NCBI GenBank assembly: GCA_022565875.1
Contig: JAIULY010000001.1
Span: 1-46,239, forward strand
Origin: Schleiferiaceae bacterium
GTDB taxonomy: Bacteria > Bacteroidota > Bacteroidia > Flavobacteriales > Schleiferiaceae
DNA length: 46,239 nucleotides
Direction: 5' to 3'
A program made the translations under genes and the position numbers. Below, in pieces: positions 35,141-43,563 of this stretch. The notes below the pieces were generated by a model, which ran no database searches, was not told the origin of the DNA, and saw nothing but the letters and a program-made list of their open reading frames with translations. Every line of letters begins with the position of its first letter. The first letter of the stretch is position 1.

Positions 35141-37615
35141 ATGATTAAAGCAGCTATTTTCAAGTACGGTTTGCCAATCTTGGCTATGATTATTTTGAAC
35201 TTTATATACTTCTGGCCTGCATTTACTGGAAAGTACGTGCAACAAGATGATATCATTAATGGTATCGGTATGCAGCAAGAGACTTTTGAGCATCGCGAAA
35301 AAACGGGAGAGGTTGCGCTATGGACAAATAGCATGTTTAGCGGAATGCCTAGCTTTCAAACGGGTGCTGCTTATCCCAATAATGTGCTTATGTACATAAA
35401 GGATGGGTTAGCCTTTGTTTTGGGGCAACGCAGTTATTTTCATGTGATGGCATTGCTTATGCTGGGTTTCTTTGTCTTATTGACTTTCTATAAAGTTGAC
35501 CCTTGGCTTGCCTTTGCTGGTAGTGTTGCCTTTGCTTTTTCAGCTTTTTTCTTAATCTCTTTTGCCGCAGGTCACACAAATAAAATTCGTGTTGCTGCCT
35601 ACATCGCACCCATGCTGGCTGGCGTAGTTTATGCTTATCGCGGAAAGCTATGGTTGGGAATGTCTGTAACAGCTATAGCGGCGGGACTTTCTATCCAATC
35701 CAATCACATTCAAGTTACCTATTACGGTACGCTCTTCATCGGCTTGTTTGTTTTGGTGGAGCTGATCTATGCCATAATGGACAAAAAACTGGCGCAATGG
35801 CTCAAAGCTACCGGTCTTTTAGCAGTCGCAGGCATTATAGCTGTTTTGCCAAACATCTCTGCTTTATGGTCCAATTACGATTACCAAAAGGAGACTATGC
35901 GGGGAGGGATTTCTGAATTATCCTCAAACCAAGAATTCAAAGGGGGATTGGACTTTGACTACGCCATGATGTGGAGCTATGGAAAGCTTGAAACACTCAA
36001 TTTAATCTACCCGGATATCATGGGTGGCGGCATGACTCAAAATTATGAAGGTACTCAAACGCATGACAAGTATTTTAACATGCTAAAAAGTAACTTTATT
36101 CAAAGTGGGATGCCCCGAAAACAAGCCGAAAGCCAGGCGAATAAAACCATCGCTTCTTTTTTCTATTGGGGTGACCAATCTTTAGTTAACGGTGGGTTTT
36201 ACATCGGAGCTTTGGTTTTTTTCCTCTTTGTTTTGGCCTTTTTCTTATTGGATACTAAATATAGAATCTGGATCGGACTATCTGTAATCCTATCTATTTT
36301 TATGGCTTGGGGTAAAAACCTCGAAGGCTTTAATCGCTTTCTGTTTGATTATTTGCCGTTGTATAAAAAGTTTCGTGTGCCTTCAATGGGATTGACCATC
36401 TTGTTTGTGGCGGCGCCTTTTGCTGCTTTCCTAGCAGCTAGTGCGGTGTATAAAAAAGAAAAATCTGTGGCCGAGTTAAAAAAAGCTTTGCTGTATACAC
36501 TGTATATCACAGGGGGAATCAGCGCATTTCTTCTGCTTTTTGGCGGTGGATTATTGTCTTTCGAAGGTCTGCGAGACGCTAATTTGAAAGAACAAGGATT
36601 AGACATTAACGCATTGATGGATGATCGCGCTAGCCTTATGCGCGCTAGTGCTTTTCGGGTCTTACTCGTGTGCGGAGCAGCTTTTGGCCTCTTTTGGTTA
36701 TATTTAAACCAGATTCTTAAACCCACCTACCTTACACTAGGTATTATTCTAATCATTGCTGTTGATCAGTTTTCTTTTTTGAGGCAACACCTTACTTCAG
36801 ATGATTATGTAACTGAAAAAGAATATTTCAGCATTTTTCAACCCACTACAGCTGATTTACAAATTCTTCAAGACCCAGACCCTCATTTCAGGGTTTACAA
36901 CACCACTCGATCGCTTACTAGCGACGCCATTACTGCATATAATCACAAATCCATTGGCGGGTATCACGGGGCCAAACTTGGAAGATACCAAGACTTAATT
37001 GACAGACAACTGTCCCGAGGCAACCAAGAAGTAGTGAATATGCTAAATACCAAGTATTTTATTTTTGACAACAACGGCCAACTTATGCCGCAACGCAACC
37101 CCAATGCTGCTGGAAACGCCTGGATTCCTGAAAATCGAATTGTAGTGGCTGGTGCTGATGCTGAAATGGAAGCTCTGGATTCTATTCAAGTGAAACGGGA
37201 TGTGGCTATTGATGTAGTTTATGATGACTATATTAGTGATGTGAATTTTGGCTCCTCTAACAGTGTTGTTTCATTAACAGAGTACACTCCAAATCGGTTG
37301 ACCTACACCGCTGAAATTGATCAAGGGAATCGCTTGGTTGTCTTCTCTGAAATATTTTATGAAGGGCGCGGCAAGGATTGGAGAGTCTTTATCGATGGTG
37401 AAGAAACCACACATATCCGGGTTAACTACTTACTGCGAGGTCTTAAAGTTCCTCAAGGAAGTCAAGAAATTGTCTTTAGCTACGAACCTGTTTCTTATAT
37501 TGTAGGCGAAAAGTTGGCTATGGGAGGCTCCATCATCTTCATTCTTTTTGTTGGAATGGGGCTGTTTTTTGGCTGCAGGGGATTAAACCTTCAAGCAGAG
37601 ACGGATGATGTATAG
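35141..37615 (+). CDS. YfhO-family polytopic membrane protein
   Basis: An 824-aa protein with about 12-14 membrane segments and a C-terminal extracytoplasmic beta-rich domain, ending in another helix (GGSIIFILFVGMGLFFGC). The opening loop FWPAFTGKYVQQDDIINGIGM has the acidic pair characteristic of the YfhO/GT-C superfamily, followed by WTNSMFSGMPSFQTG. In Firmicutes YfhO glycosylates lipoteichoic acid; the acceptor in Bacteroidota is not known. I chose the ATG at 35141 because it begins the first helix and follows a promoter box. The stop lies 11 bases inside the start of the dipeptidase gene, so the two are coupled. Confidence 0.85.
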   Translation: MIKAAIFKYGLPILAMIILNFIYFWPAFTGKYVQQDDIINGIGMQQETFEHREKTGEVALWTNSMFSGMPSFQTGAAYPNNVLMYIKDGLAFVLGQRSYFHVMALLMLGFFVLLTFYKVDPWLAFAGSVAFAFSAFFLISFAAGHTNKIRVAAYIAPMLAGVVYAYRGKLWLGMSVTAIAAGLSIQSNHIQVTYYGTLFIGLFVLVELIYAIMDKKLAQWLKATGLLAVAGIIAVLPNISALWSNYDYQKETMRGGISELSSNQEFKGGLDFDYAMMWSYGKLETLNLIYPDIMGGGMTQNYEGTQTHDKYFNMLKSNFIQSGMPRKQAESQANKTIASFFYWGDQSLVNGGFYIGALVFFLFVLAFFLLDTKYRIWIGLSVILSIFMAWGKNLEGFNRFLFDYLPLYKKFRVPSMGLTILFVAAPFAAFLAASAVYKKEKSVAELKKALLYTLYITGGISAFLLLFGGGLLSFEGLRDANLKEQGLDINALMDDRASLMRASAFRVLLVCGAAFGLFWLYLNQILKPTYLTLGIILIIAVDQFSFLRQHLTSDDYVTEKEYFSIFQPTTADLQILQDPDPHFRVYNTTRSLTSDAITAYNHKSIGGYHGAKLGRYQDLIDRQLSRGNQEVVNMLNTKYFIFDNNGQLMPQRNPNAAGNAWIPENRIVVAGADAEMEALDSIQVKRDVAIDVVYDDYISDVNFGSSNSVVSLTEYTPNRLTYTAEIDQGNRLVVFSEIFYEGRGKDWRVFIDGEETTHIRVNYLLRGLKVPQGSQEIVFSYEPVSYIVGEKLAMGGSIIFILFVGMGLFFGCRGLNLQAETDDV

Positions 37616-38303
37616 AGCGATAGGCATTGCTTTGGCAATGACCCTCTCTTTGGGAATGGTCAGGGCACAGTCAGATTCTATTGCAAAATATTTTGGACTT
37701 GAAGTTGTTTTTTCTGTAACTACCTATTGGGATCAAGTAGCCCAAAACCCTGATCTGAAGTTGGTTGATTTGGAAAAAGAAATTCCCTCTTTAGTTCTGG
37801 ATGTGCGCTATGCAACTAGCAATAATTTTGTTGGTGTTCCAATTTATAACGAGAGTAAAGCTTTTGTCAGAAAACCTGTTGCCGAGGCCTTACACAACGT
37901 GCAAACTGAATTAGCTAAAGAGGGTTTGGGATTGGTTATTTACGATGCTTACCGCCCTTATTCAGCTACTATCCAATTTTTCGACACCTATGCGGACAGC
38001 ACCTTTGTTGCTCATCCCTCGAAAGGGTCGCGGCACAACCGCGGGTGCGCTGTAGACGTGACGTTGATTGACTTAGAAACGAGAAACTATTTGGAAATGC
38101 CCACTCCTTTTGACGACTTCTCCGAACGTGCACATCCTGATTTTCCAAATCTAACTACAGAGGTTTTAGTCAACAGAAACCTTTTGCGACAAGTGATGGA
38201 AAAGAATGGTTTCACCGTGTACCCTGCTGAATGGTGGCACTTCGACTTTGTTGGCTGGGAAGATTTCCCCCTAATGGACATTCCATTCGAAGCCTTGCAT
38301 TAA
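37605..38303 (+). CDS. Secreted D-alanyl-D-alanine dipeptidase (VanX/DdpX, M15D)
   Basis: A 232-aa zinc peptidase with a signal peptide (about 1-21, cleaved near VRA/QS). The family residues are all present: DAYRPY with Arg117, SRHNRGCAVD with zinc ligands His144 and Asp151, and PAEWWH with catalytic Glu209 and zinc ligand His212. It would cleave D-Ala-D-Ala released in the periplasm, in cell-wall recycling, rather than confer vancomycin resistance, since no vanH/vanA genes are nearby. An ATG pair (37605, 37608) overlaps the YfhO-like stop, so the gene is coupled to it. Confidence 0.92.
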   Translation: MMYRAIGIALAMTLSLGMVRAQSDSIAKYFGLEVVFSVTTYWDQVAQNPDLKLVDLEKEIPSLVLDVRYATSNNFVGVPIYNESKAFVRKPVAEALHNVQTELAKEGLGLVIYDAYRPYSATIQFFDTYADSTFVAHPSKGSRHNRGCAVDVTLIDLETRNYLEMPTPFDDFSERAHPDFPNLTTEVLVNRNLLRQVMEKNGFTVYPAEWWHFDFVGWEDFPLMDIPFEALH

Positions 38304-38304
38304 G

Positions 38305-39384
38305 ATGGCCAACGCTACTACACCTACTCAAAAACGCATTTTATATGGTGTGCTCAATTGGGGATTAGGTCATGCATCGCGAAGTGTTCCTGTCATTCAG
38401 AAACTACTTGATGCTGGATTTGAGGTGATTATAGCATCTGATGGTTTGGCGCTCGCCTACTTGAAAAAAGCATTTCCGCAAGTAACACACAAAAAGTTAC
38501 CCAGTTATAATATCCAATACAGCACATCAAAGCACCAACTGCCCAAGTTGTTGGTGCAGTTGCCTAAAATATTCTTGGCCATACAGAGAGAACGACGTCT
38601 TTGTCAAAAATGGGCAAAAGAGTTACATATTTGCGGGGTAATTTCAGACAATCGTTTGGGGTTCCGAGCTGACGCTTTGCCGAGTGTCTACCTTACTCAT
38701 CAACTTTTTATGCAGCTGAAATATGGCAGATGGCTTGCCAATGTGCTTCATCAAAACTATTATCGCAAGTTTTCTACATTTTGGATTCCTGATTACGAAA
38801 GCAGTCCACGACTGGCCGGTGACTTATCAAAATCTCTCTGGCCTACAAAAAGTAATTTCCTAGGAGCGTTGAGCCACTTTTCTGATATTTCAGCCGCGAC
38901 AACCAAAACGTATCGCTGGGCAATGCTGCTTTCTGGGCCGGAGCCTTTGCGCTCTCGATTGGAGCAAACCATTTTTGATCAACACTCAAAACTTCATGAC
39001 GCCAACATCCTTTTGGTTCGTGGGACGCAAAAAAAGCTAGCTACAGCCAATTGGCAAAGCGCCAATGAAAATTGGGAAGTGTATGATCTTTTAACGCATT
39101 TAGAGTTAAAAGAAAAGCTTGTCAAGAGCGAAAATTTGTTGTCTCGTTTGGGTTATTCAACCTTAATGGACTTGGTTTATCTTCAAATCCCCGCCGTTTT
39201 AATCCCTACGCCTGGTCAACCGGAGCAAGAGTACTTAGCTGTGTATCACAAGAATACTGTGGGTATCTCAATACTTCAAGAACATGAGTTGAATTTAGGT
39301 GACTTACCTCAAACCGAAAAAGGCATTAATTTCTCAAAGGAATTTACCCCAAATTGGGACCAGCTATTCAGCATTTTCACGTAA
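38305..39384 (+). CDS. MurG-like glycosyltransferase (GT-B)
   Basis: A 359-aa cytoplasmic protein. It opens with ILYGVLNWGLGHASRSVPVIQKLLDAGF, the glycine-rich loop of GT28-type enzymes. The C-terminal donor region has SRLGYSTLMDLVYLQIPAVLIPTPGQPEQEYLA, like the UDP-GlcNAc-binding part of MurG and relatives. It is shorter in the middle than canonical MurG and is probably not the essential lipid II synthase. The ATG lies one base after the dipeptidase stop, so it shares an operon with YfhO-like and VanX-like genes. The acceptor is unknown. Confidence 0.8.
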   Translation: MANATTPTQKRILYGVLNWGLGHASRSVPVIQKLLDAGFEVIIASDGLALAYLKKAFPQVTHKKLPSYNIQYSTSKHQLPKLLVQLPKIFLAIQRERRLCQKWAKELHICGVISDNRLGFRADALPSVYLTHQLFMQLKYGRWLANVLHQNYYRKFSTFWIPDYESSPRLAGDLSKSLWPTKSNFLGALSHFSDISAATTKTYRWAMLLSGPEPLRSRLEQTIFDQHSKLHDANILLVRGTQKKLATANWQSANENWEVYDLLTHLELKEKLVKSENLLSRLGYSTLMDLVYLQIPAVLIPTPGQPEQEYLAVYHKNTVGISILQEHELNLGDLPQTEKGINFSKEFTPNWDQLFSIFT

Positions 39385-39426
39385 ATTGCAGCAATTTGAA
39401 TTCGGTTTTAAAATTCTTTTACCAAT

Positions 39427-40050
39427 ATGAATGTTTTGCGTTTATTACCTGTTTTCACGCTATTTGCCATGACGATTTCTTGCACCAGTTTTAAAGATGT
39501 TCCTCAATCGAATCCTCCTGTGGTACTCATGGATGTAGGACGTGGAGACGTCACCTTCCAGGTGCAGACAAATGCGGCGCTACAACAAGACTTGGCAGAG
39601 CGCCTGGCCTATAGTATCGTCCCAAAAGCAGAACAATCACCGGTTCGTTTTTTCTTCCTTCAATTTGAACAGCCAAGAACAACATTTGACCAACAATTAG
39701 CGCTTGGTCTAGACTTGAAGCCTGCTGCTCTCATCAGTATTATTATTGAGGCAAAAGAAGATACGCTTCCTTCTGGAATTGTTGTGTATTGGAATGCTAA
39801 AAATCCATACAGCAGGGACAGTAAAAACATGGCCAAGCGTATTGCTAATGAATTACAAACGTATGATGCTAGTGTGGGAAAACCACAAAAGAGTCCTTCA
39901 CCCATTTTGGCCGACACCCCTTTGCCATCTATAACCATTTCTGTGGGCAATCTCTCAAATCCATCAGAAATGGAGAAGCTTCTTAGCACTTCGTATCGGG
40001 AAGAATTGGCCGCAGCTATACGTTCAGCCATCATGACACATTTGCTGTAG
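39427..40050 (+). CDS. Lipoprotein with a degenerate Amidase_3 (pseudo-amidase) domain
   Basis: A 207-aa protein with a lipobox (AMTISC, Cys19). The C-terminal stretch LPSITISVGNLSNPSEMEKLL (166-186), followed by REELAAAIRSAI, matches the end of N-acetylmuramoyl-L-alanine amidases (there V-L-V-E-T-x-F-x-S-N-P-E-E). The N-terminal VVLMDVGRGD (32-41) matches their LDPGHGG. Expected catalytic residues are changed: zinc His to Arg39, His of SIHAN to Ile106, catalytic Glu to Ser172, and probably the second zinc ligand Glu to Gln53. It is likely a non-catalytic peptidoglycan-binding or regulatory lipoprotein. It follows the MurG-like gene by 42 bp and ends at a terminator. Confidence 0.68.
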   Translation: MNVLRLLPVFTLFAMTISCTSFKDVPQSNPPVVLMDVGRGDVTFQVQTNAALQQDLAERLAYSIVPKAEQSPVRFFFLQFEQPRTTFDQQLALGLDLKPAALISIIIEAKEDTLPSGIVVYWNAKNPYSRDSKNMAKRIANELQTYDASVGKPQKSPSPILADTPLPSITISVGNLSNPSEMEKLLSTSYREELAAAIRSAIMTHLL

Positions 40051-40053
40051 AAT

Positions 40054-40078
40054 AAGGGTTGCGGGCAACTCTTTTTTT
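40054..40078 (+). terminator. Intrinsic terminator after the pseudo-amidase gene
   Basis: AAGGGTTG (40054-40061), loop CGGG and CAACTCTT (40066-40073) form an 8-bp stem with one G-T pair, followed by a T run to 40078. Confidence 0.75.
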
Positions 40079-40113
40079 GTGTGGCAAATAAGTAACTGGC
40101 GTCGGTTGGAGCC

Positions 40114-40998
40114 TTAAATGAATTTTTTTACGGTGTCTTTGAGTTTTGCAATGTAAGAACCGCCAAAAAGCACCACGTGAACAAGAAGTGGGTATACGCT
40201 AAATACAGGAACACGTTCTTGCCAACCTTTTTCTAGTGGGAAATATTGATTGTAGTAATGGAATACGTCATGCGAAAAGCCACCAAATAGACGCATCATA
40301 GCTAGGTCACTTTCACGGTGTCCAAAAGATACGGCAGGATCTATTACACAAGGTAATCCTTCTGCATTTACAATATAATTTCCACCCCATAAATCTCCAT
40401 GAAGTAATGCGGGAACCTCTTGAGGAACGTAAGTAGCAAACTTATCACAAAACAATTGATAGGTAGATAGGTCAGCTGCTGGAATCCTCCCTTTGTCCAC
40501 GGCTAACTTTAGCATTGGCTCTAATCGGTTGGTTACGTAAAAGGCGTCAAAATCCTTAATCCACGTATTGTTTTGACGCAGTGAACCGATATAATTGTCT
40601 TCTTCCCAACCGTATTTTTCGCTAGAAGTTTGGTGAATGGCCGCCAACCCTTTCCCAAATGCTTCCCAAAAGTTAGGCTTTTTGCGTTGTGTCTGAATGT
40701 ATTCTAAAATCAAAAAATCACGCTTTGCATCTGTGCCGATACCAATAACGTTGGGCACTTGAAGTGAGCCAACCTGCTGCAATGCGCGAAGGCCATTTGC
40801 CTCAGCATTAAAAATACCGGGATATTTGTCTTTTTTATTCCACTTGACAAAAAATTCACCAACTTGGGTACGCACCAAAAATGCTTCGTTGATATCTCCA
40901 CCTGTTAAGAGGCGGGCTTGTAAAATTTTAACGTCTGTTGCAGAAACGCTTGCGGCAATTGTGTTTTCTATTGCTTTACTAATGTCTGGGCCTATCAA
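40114..40998 (-). CDS. Fructosamine-3-kinase-like protein
   Basis: A 294-aa protein of the fructosamine/ribulosamine kinase family, which phosphorylates sugar-modified lysines so that the adduct falls off the protein. It shows the aminoglycoside-kinase-like fold motifs: LTGGDINEAFLV (ATP loop, about 31-42), FFVKWN with the ATP-binding Lys, LLHGDLWGGN (Brenner motif, about 198-207) and VIDPAVSFGHRESDLAMMRLFGG. The start is a TTG at 40998; no ATG is available near the N-terminus. The gene is alone on its strand, convergent with the pseudo-amidase operon. Confidence 0.9.
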   Translation of the reverse strand: MIGPDISKAIENTIAASVSATDVKILQARLLTGGDINEAFLVRTQVGEFFVKWNKKDKYPGIFNAEANGLRALQQVGSLQVPNVIGIGTDAKRDFLILEYIQTQRKKPNFWEAFGKGLAAIHQTSSEKYGWEEDNYIGSLRQNNTWIKDFDAFYVTNRLEPMLKLAVDKGRIPAADLSTYQLFCDKFATYVPQEVPALLHGDLWGGNYIVNAEGLPCVIDPAVSFGHRESDLAMMRLFGGFSHDVFHYYNQYFPLEKGWQERVPVFSVYPLLVHVVLFGGSYIAKLKDTVKKFI

Positions 40999-41161
40999 TG
41001 TTGTCGTGTTTTAGTTTCGTTGCAAATTTGAGGAAAAATTATAGTTTATCCATCAATATTACTGAAGTTTTTAGTCGAAATAATTATGTTTTTCAGAAAA
41101 ACTAAAAAAAACCTTTACGATAGCAGCACACAGGTGTTGTATACACGATCAAAAATGAAAA

Positions 41162-42583
41162 CTAGGACGCTGCGGAGACTTCAAATACAATTGGAACCAT
41201 CCAAAACACATATACAGAAACTATAATAATGGCAATTAGGTTAAACCAAAAGCCATACCTCACCATTTCTGACATTCTTAAAAGTCCAGAACTAAAAACG
41301 AGTGCATTGGGTGGAGTGGCAACTGGCAGCATAAAGGCACATGAGGCGGCCGTAGTAGCGGCCATTAGCAGTATATAAGGATGAACACCCAACGATGCAG
41401 TAAGCGAAACCAATACGGGTAATAACATGGCTGTCGTAGCTAAGTTTGAAGTAACTTCAGTGAGGAAGTTAACTGATGCAACGACAATTAAAAGCAAAAG
41501 CCAAAAGGGAACGCTATCCAATGCTGCTAGTTGCTCGCCTATCCAAAGGGCTAACCCACTACTTTCAAAACCAGCGGCCAAAGCCATACCCCCTCCAAAA
41601 AGCAACAAGATGCCCCAAGGAAGATCTCGAGTATCACTCCAAGTAAGCAATTTGCCTGATGAGCCAGCTGGTATGAGAAACAAGGCTAGCCCACCGCCTA
41701 TTGCAATGTGTGTGTCGTTTAGGTGTTCAAAAAATGGAGTGAGAATCGATGACCGAAATGTCCACAGGAAAGCCATTGATAAAAATACTATCGAAACCTT
41801 TTTCTCCTCCGCAGACCAATGCCCCAAAGCAGCCAAGGCCTCCCTCACGCTGTTGGGTGTTTCTGTAATTGTTGGGGCTTCTCCTGCAATTTGCACCAGA
41901 TAACGCCAGGCTATAAAGAGTAACAACAAGCACATAGGCCCCGCAAAGAAAAACCATTGGGCAAAGCTAAGGTCAACGCCATAGCTGTTTTGTATAATGC
42001 CAGCTAAAACCAAATTAGGAGGCGTGCCAATCAATGTGGCCATGCCTCCAATAGACGCGGCATAGGCGATCGACAACACCAAAGCCTTTCCAAAACGGGG
42101 TGATAAAAGAGCACCTTGCTGTTTGATGACTGCTACGCAAATGGGCAACAGCATAACGGTAGCAGCAGTATTTGAAATCCACATAGATAAAAATGCGGTA
42201 GCTAGCATAAATCCTAAAATAATACGTTTAGGCTCTGAACCAACAAGAAAAATTATATGTAAGGCCAAGCGCTTGTGAAGCTCCCATTTTTCTATAGCTA
42301 TGGCCAAAAGAAATCCTCCCAGAAACAAAAAAACAAATGGGTGCCCATAAGCATTGCTTGTTGCTGTCATGCTTAAACTTTGTGTTAACGGCAGCGCTAA
42401 CAAAGGAATAAGAGCTGTTGCAGCAATTGGAATCACCTCTGTTACCCACCAAATACCCACCCATATTGCCACGCCGAGTACCGCATGACCTTCTAATGAT
42501 AAACCTTGAAAGTTGCAGGCGTAAGCAAAAAACCAAAAGCTTGCTGGCCCTGCTACTGCACCTGTTTTTTGTGCATTAGTCAT
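41162..42583 (-). CDS. SLC13/DASS-family sodium:dicarboxylate or sulfate symporter
   Basis: A 473-aa polytopic inner-membrane protein with about 11-12 helices. The two sodium-binding repeats are visible: MWISNTAATVMLLPI in the N-terminal half and TEVTSNLATTAMLLPV in the C-terminal half, with the family segments WWVTEVIPIAATAL and GTPPNLVLAG. DASS carriers import succinate, citrate or sulfate; which one cannot be told by eye. It starts 10 bp after the stop of a hydrolase lipoprotein gene, so the two form an operon. In a locus-rich sulfated-glycan genome a sulfate role would be notable but is unsupported. Confidence 0.9.
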   Translation of the reverse strand: MTNAQKTGAVAGPASFWFFAYACNFQGLSLEGHAVLGVAIWVGIWWVTEVIPIAATALIPLLALPLTQSLSMTATSNAYGHPFVFLFLGGFLLAIAIEKWELHKRLALHIIFLVGSEPKRIILGFMLATAFLSMWISNTAATVMLLPICVAVIKQQGALLSPRFGKALVLSIAYAASIGGMATLIGTPPNLVLAGIIQNSYGVDLSFAQWFFFAGPMCLLLLFIAWRYLVQIAGEAPTITETPNSVREALAALGHWSAEEKKVSIVFLSMAFLWTFRSSILTPFFEHLNDTHIAIGGGLALFLIPAGSSGKLLTWSDTRDLPWGILLLFGGGMALAAGFESSGLALWIGEQLAALDSVPFWLLLLIVVASVNFLTEVTSNLATTAMLLPVLVSLTASLGVHPYILLMAATTAASCAFMLPVATPPNALVFSSGLLRMSEMVRYGFWFNLIAIIIVSVYVFWMVPIVFEVSAAS

Positions 42584-42593
42584 AATGGATTCG

Positions 42594-43493
42594 TTAAGGA
42601 ATTAGTAGATCAACACTAGCGTTCACAGCATTTATTGCATTGTGATTTAACCCCGGTATAATGTGAAATGACCACGAAAAAGGTGTTTGTAATTGATGGG
42701 CTTTGCTTTGACTTTGATTGAAGAAATAAGTCGCACGTTCCACTCGGGTTAGTCCTTGGGCGTCAGCCAAAGTGTTGCGCCTCAGATTGGATGCATTTGG
42801 GTCATTGTCGTTACTCCCTACTTGAATTTTTATGGGTTTCGAAAAAATACTTGGTAAATCAATGGCTTGTTGTGGTAAACCTCCAAGCCCGTAAGGAAAA
42901 GAAACAGCGTCATCAGGAAGCGTATACCAACCTGCAGCAGAAATCACTGCTCCCGCAAGTGGTAGTTCGGGTTGCACGTAGATTAAGCGGTGGAGAAATT
43001 GAGCGCCAGCTGAATGGCCTATGTAGTAAAAAGCTTCAGGTTGAGCGGGAATTCTATTTTTGACAAACTGAATAAGGTTGGGGATGCAGGAAAAAGTCCA
43101 TTCGGGTTGGGGTAATACTTCCGTTGCAGTTTCCCCATCATTAAAAAGGTTACCCAATTGATAGGCATTGACACTAGGAAACTGCTCCTCGGAAAACTCA
43201 GGTGCGATAATGATAACTTCTTTGCTTTTGGCTTTTGTGATTAATGCATTTCTGTAATTAACCGCATCTCGATTTACACCATGAAACACCATTACCACAG
43301 GGGTTGTGGACGTGGCATTTTCAGGTACAAAATAATAAATACGCATTTGACGCGACGAATTGCCCTGTTCAAAGAGGAAATGTGCAACCCCGCTTCCTTC
43401 CCATAATGGCCCCGAAATGGGTGCTGTTTCTTTACAAGACTCTAAAAAAGAAACCGTTAGAAGCGCAATAAGTATTTTACATCCAAGTCGCAT
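42594..43493 (-). CDS. Alpha/beta-hydrolase lipoprotein
   Basis: A 299-aa protein with a lipobox FLESC (Cys20), so it is probably a membrane-anchored lipoprotein outside the cytoplasm. The hydrolase core has the oxyanion segment VVMVFHGVNRDAVNY, the nucleophile elbow YIGHSAGAQF with the catalytic Ser, and a late His in PGLNHNAINA. It resembles PHB-depolymerase/esterase-like proteins. The ester substrate is unknown. It is the first gene of an operon with the SLC13 transporter, suggesting that the released acid is imported, and it is divergent from a MocR-type regulator that may control it. Confidence 0.78.
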   Translation of the reverse strand: MRLGCKILIALLTVSFLESCKETAPISGPLWEGSGVAHFLFEQGNSSRQMRIYYFVPENATSTTPVVMVFHGVNRDAVNYRNALITKAKSKEVIIIAPEFSEEQFPSVNAYQLGNLFNDGETATEVLPQPEWTFSCIPNLIQFVKNRIPAQPEAFYYIGHSAGAQFLHRLIYVQPELPLAGAVISAAGWYTLPDDAVSFPYGLGGLPQQAIDLPSIFSKPIKIQVGSNDNDPNASNLRRNTLADAQGLTRVERATYFFNQSQSKAHQLQTPFSWSFHIIPGLNHNAINAVNASVDLLIP

Positions 43494-43522
43494 TTTGTTA
43501 AAATTTTAGACCTCTAAAAACC

Positions 43523-43530
43523 AAACGTTT
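43523..43530. promoter_or_regulatory. Short palindrome between the hydrolase and MocR genes
   Basis: AAACGTTT is self-complementary and lies near the middle of the 70-bp divergent intergenic region, where a MocR-type protein would be expected to bind. At eight bases it could be chance. Confidence 0.25.
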
Positions 43531-43563
43531 CCTTTACATTCGCAATACCACTTTCTATAAATA

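Noticed and set aside
37605-38303. Vancomycin-resistance determinant
   Set aside because: The VanX-like protein has a signal peptide and no vanH, vanA or vanRS genes nearby; housekeeping periplasmic dipeptidase activity fits better.
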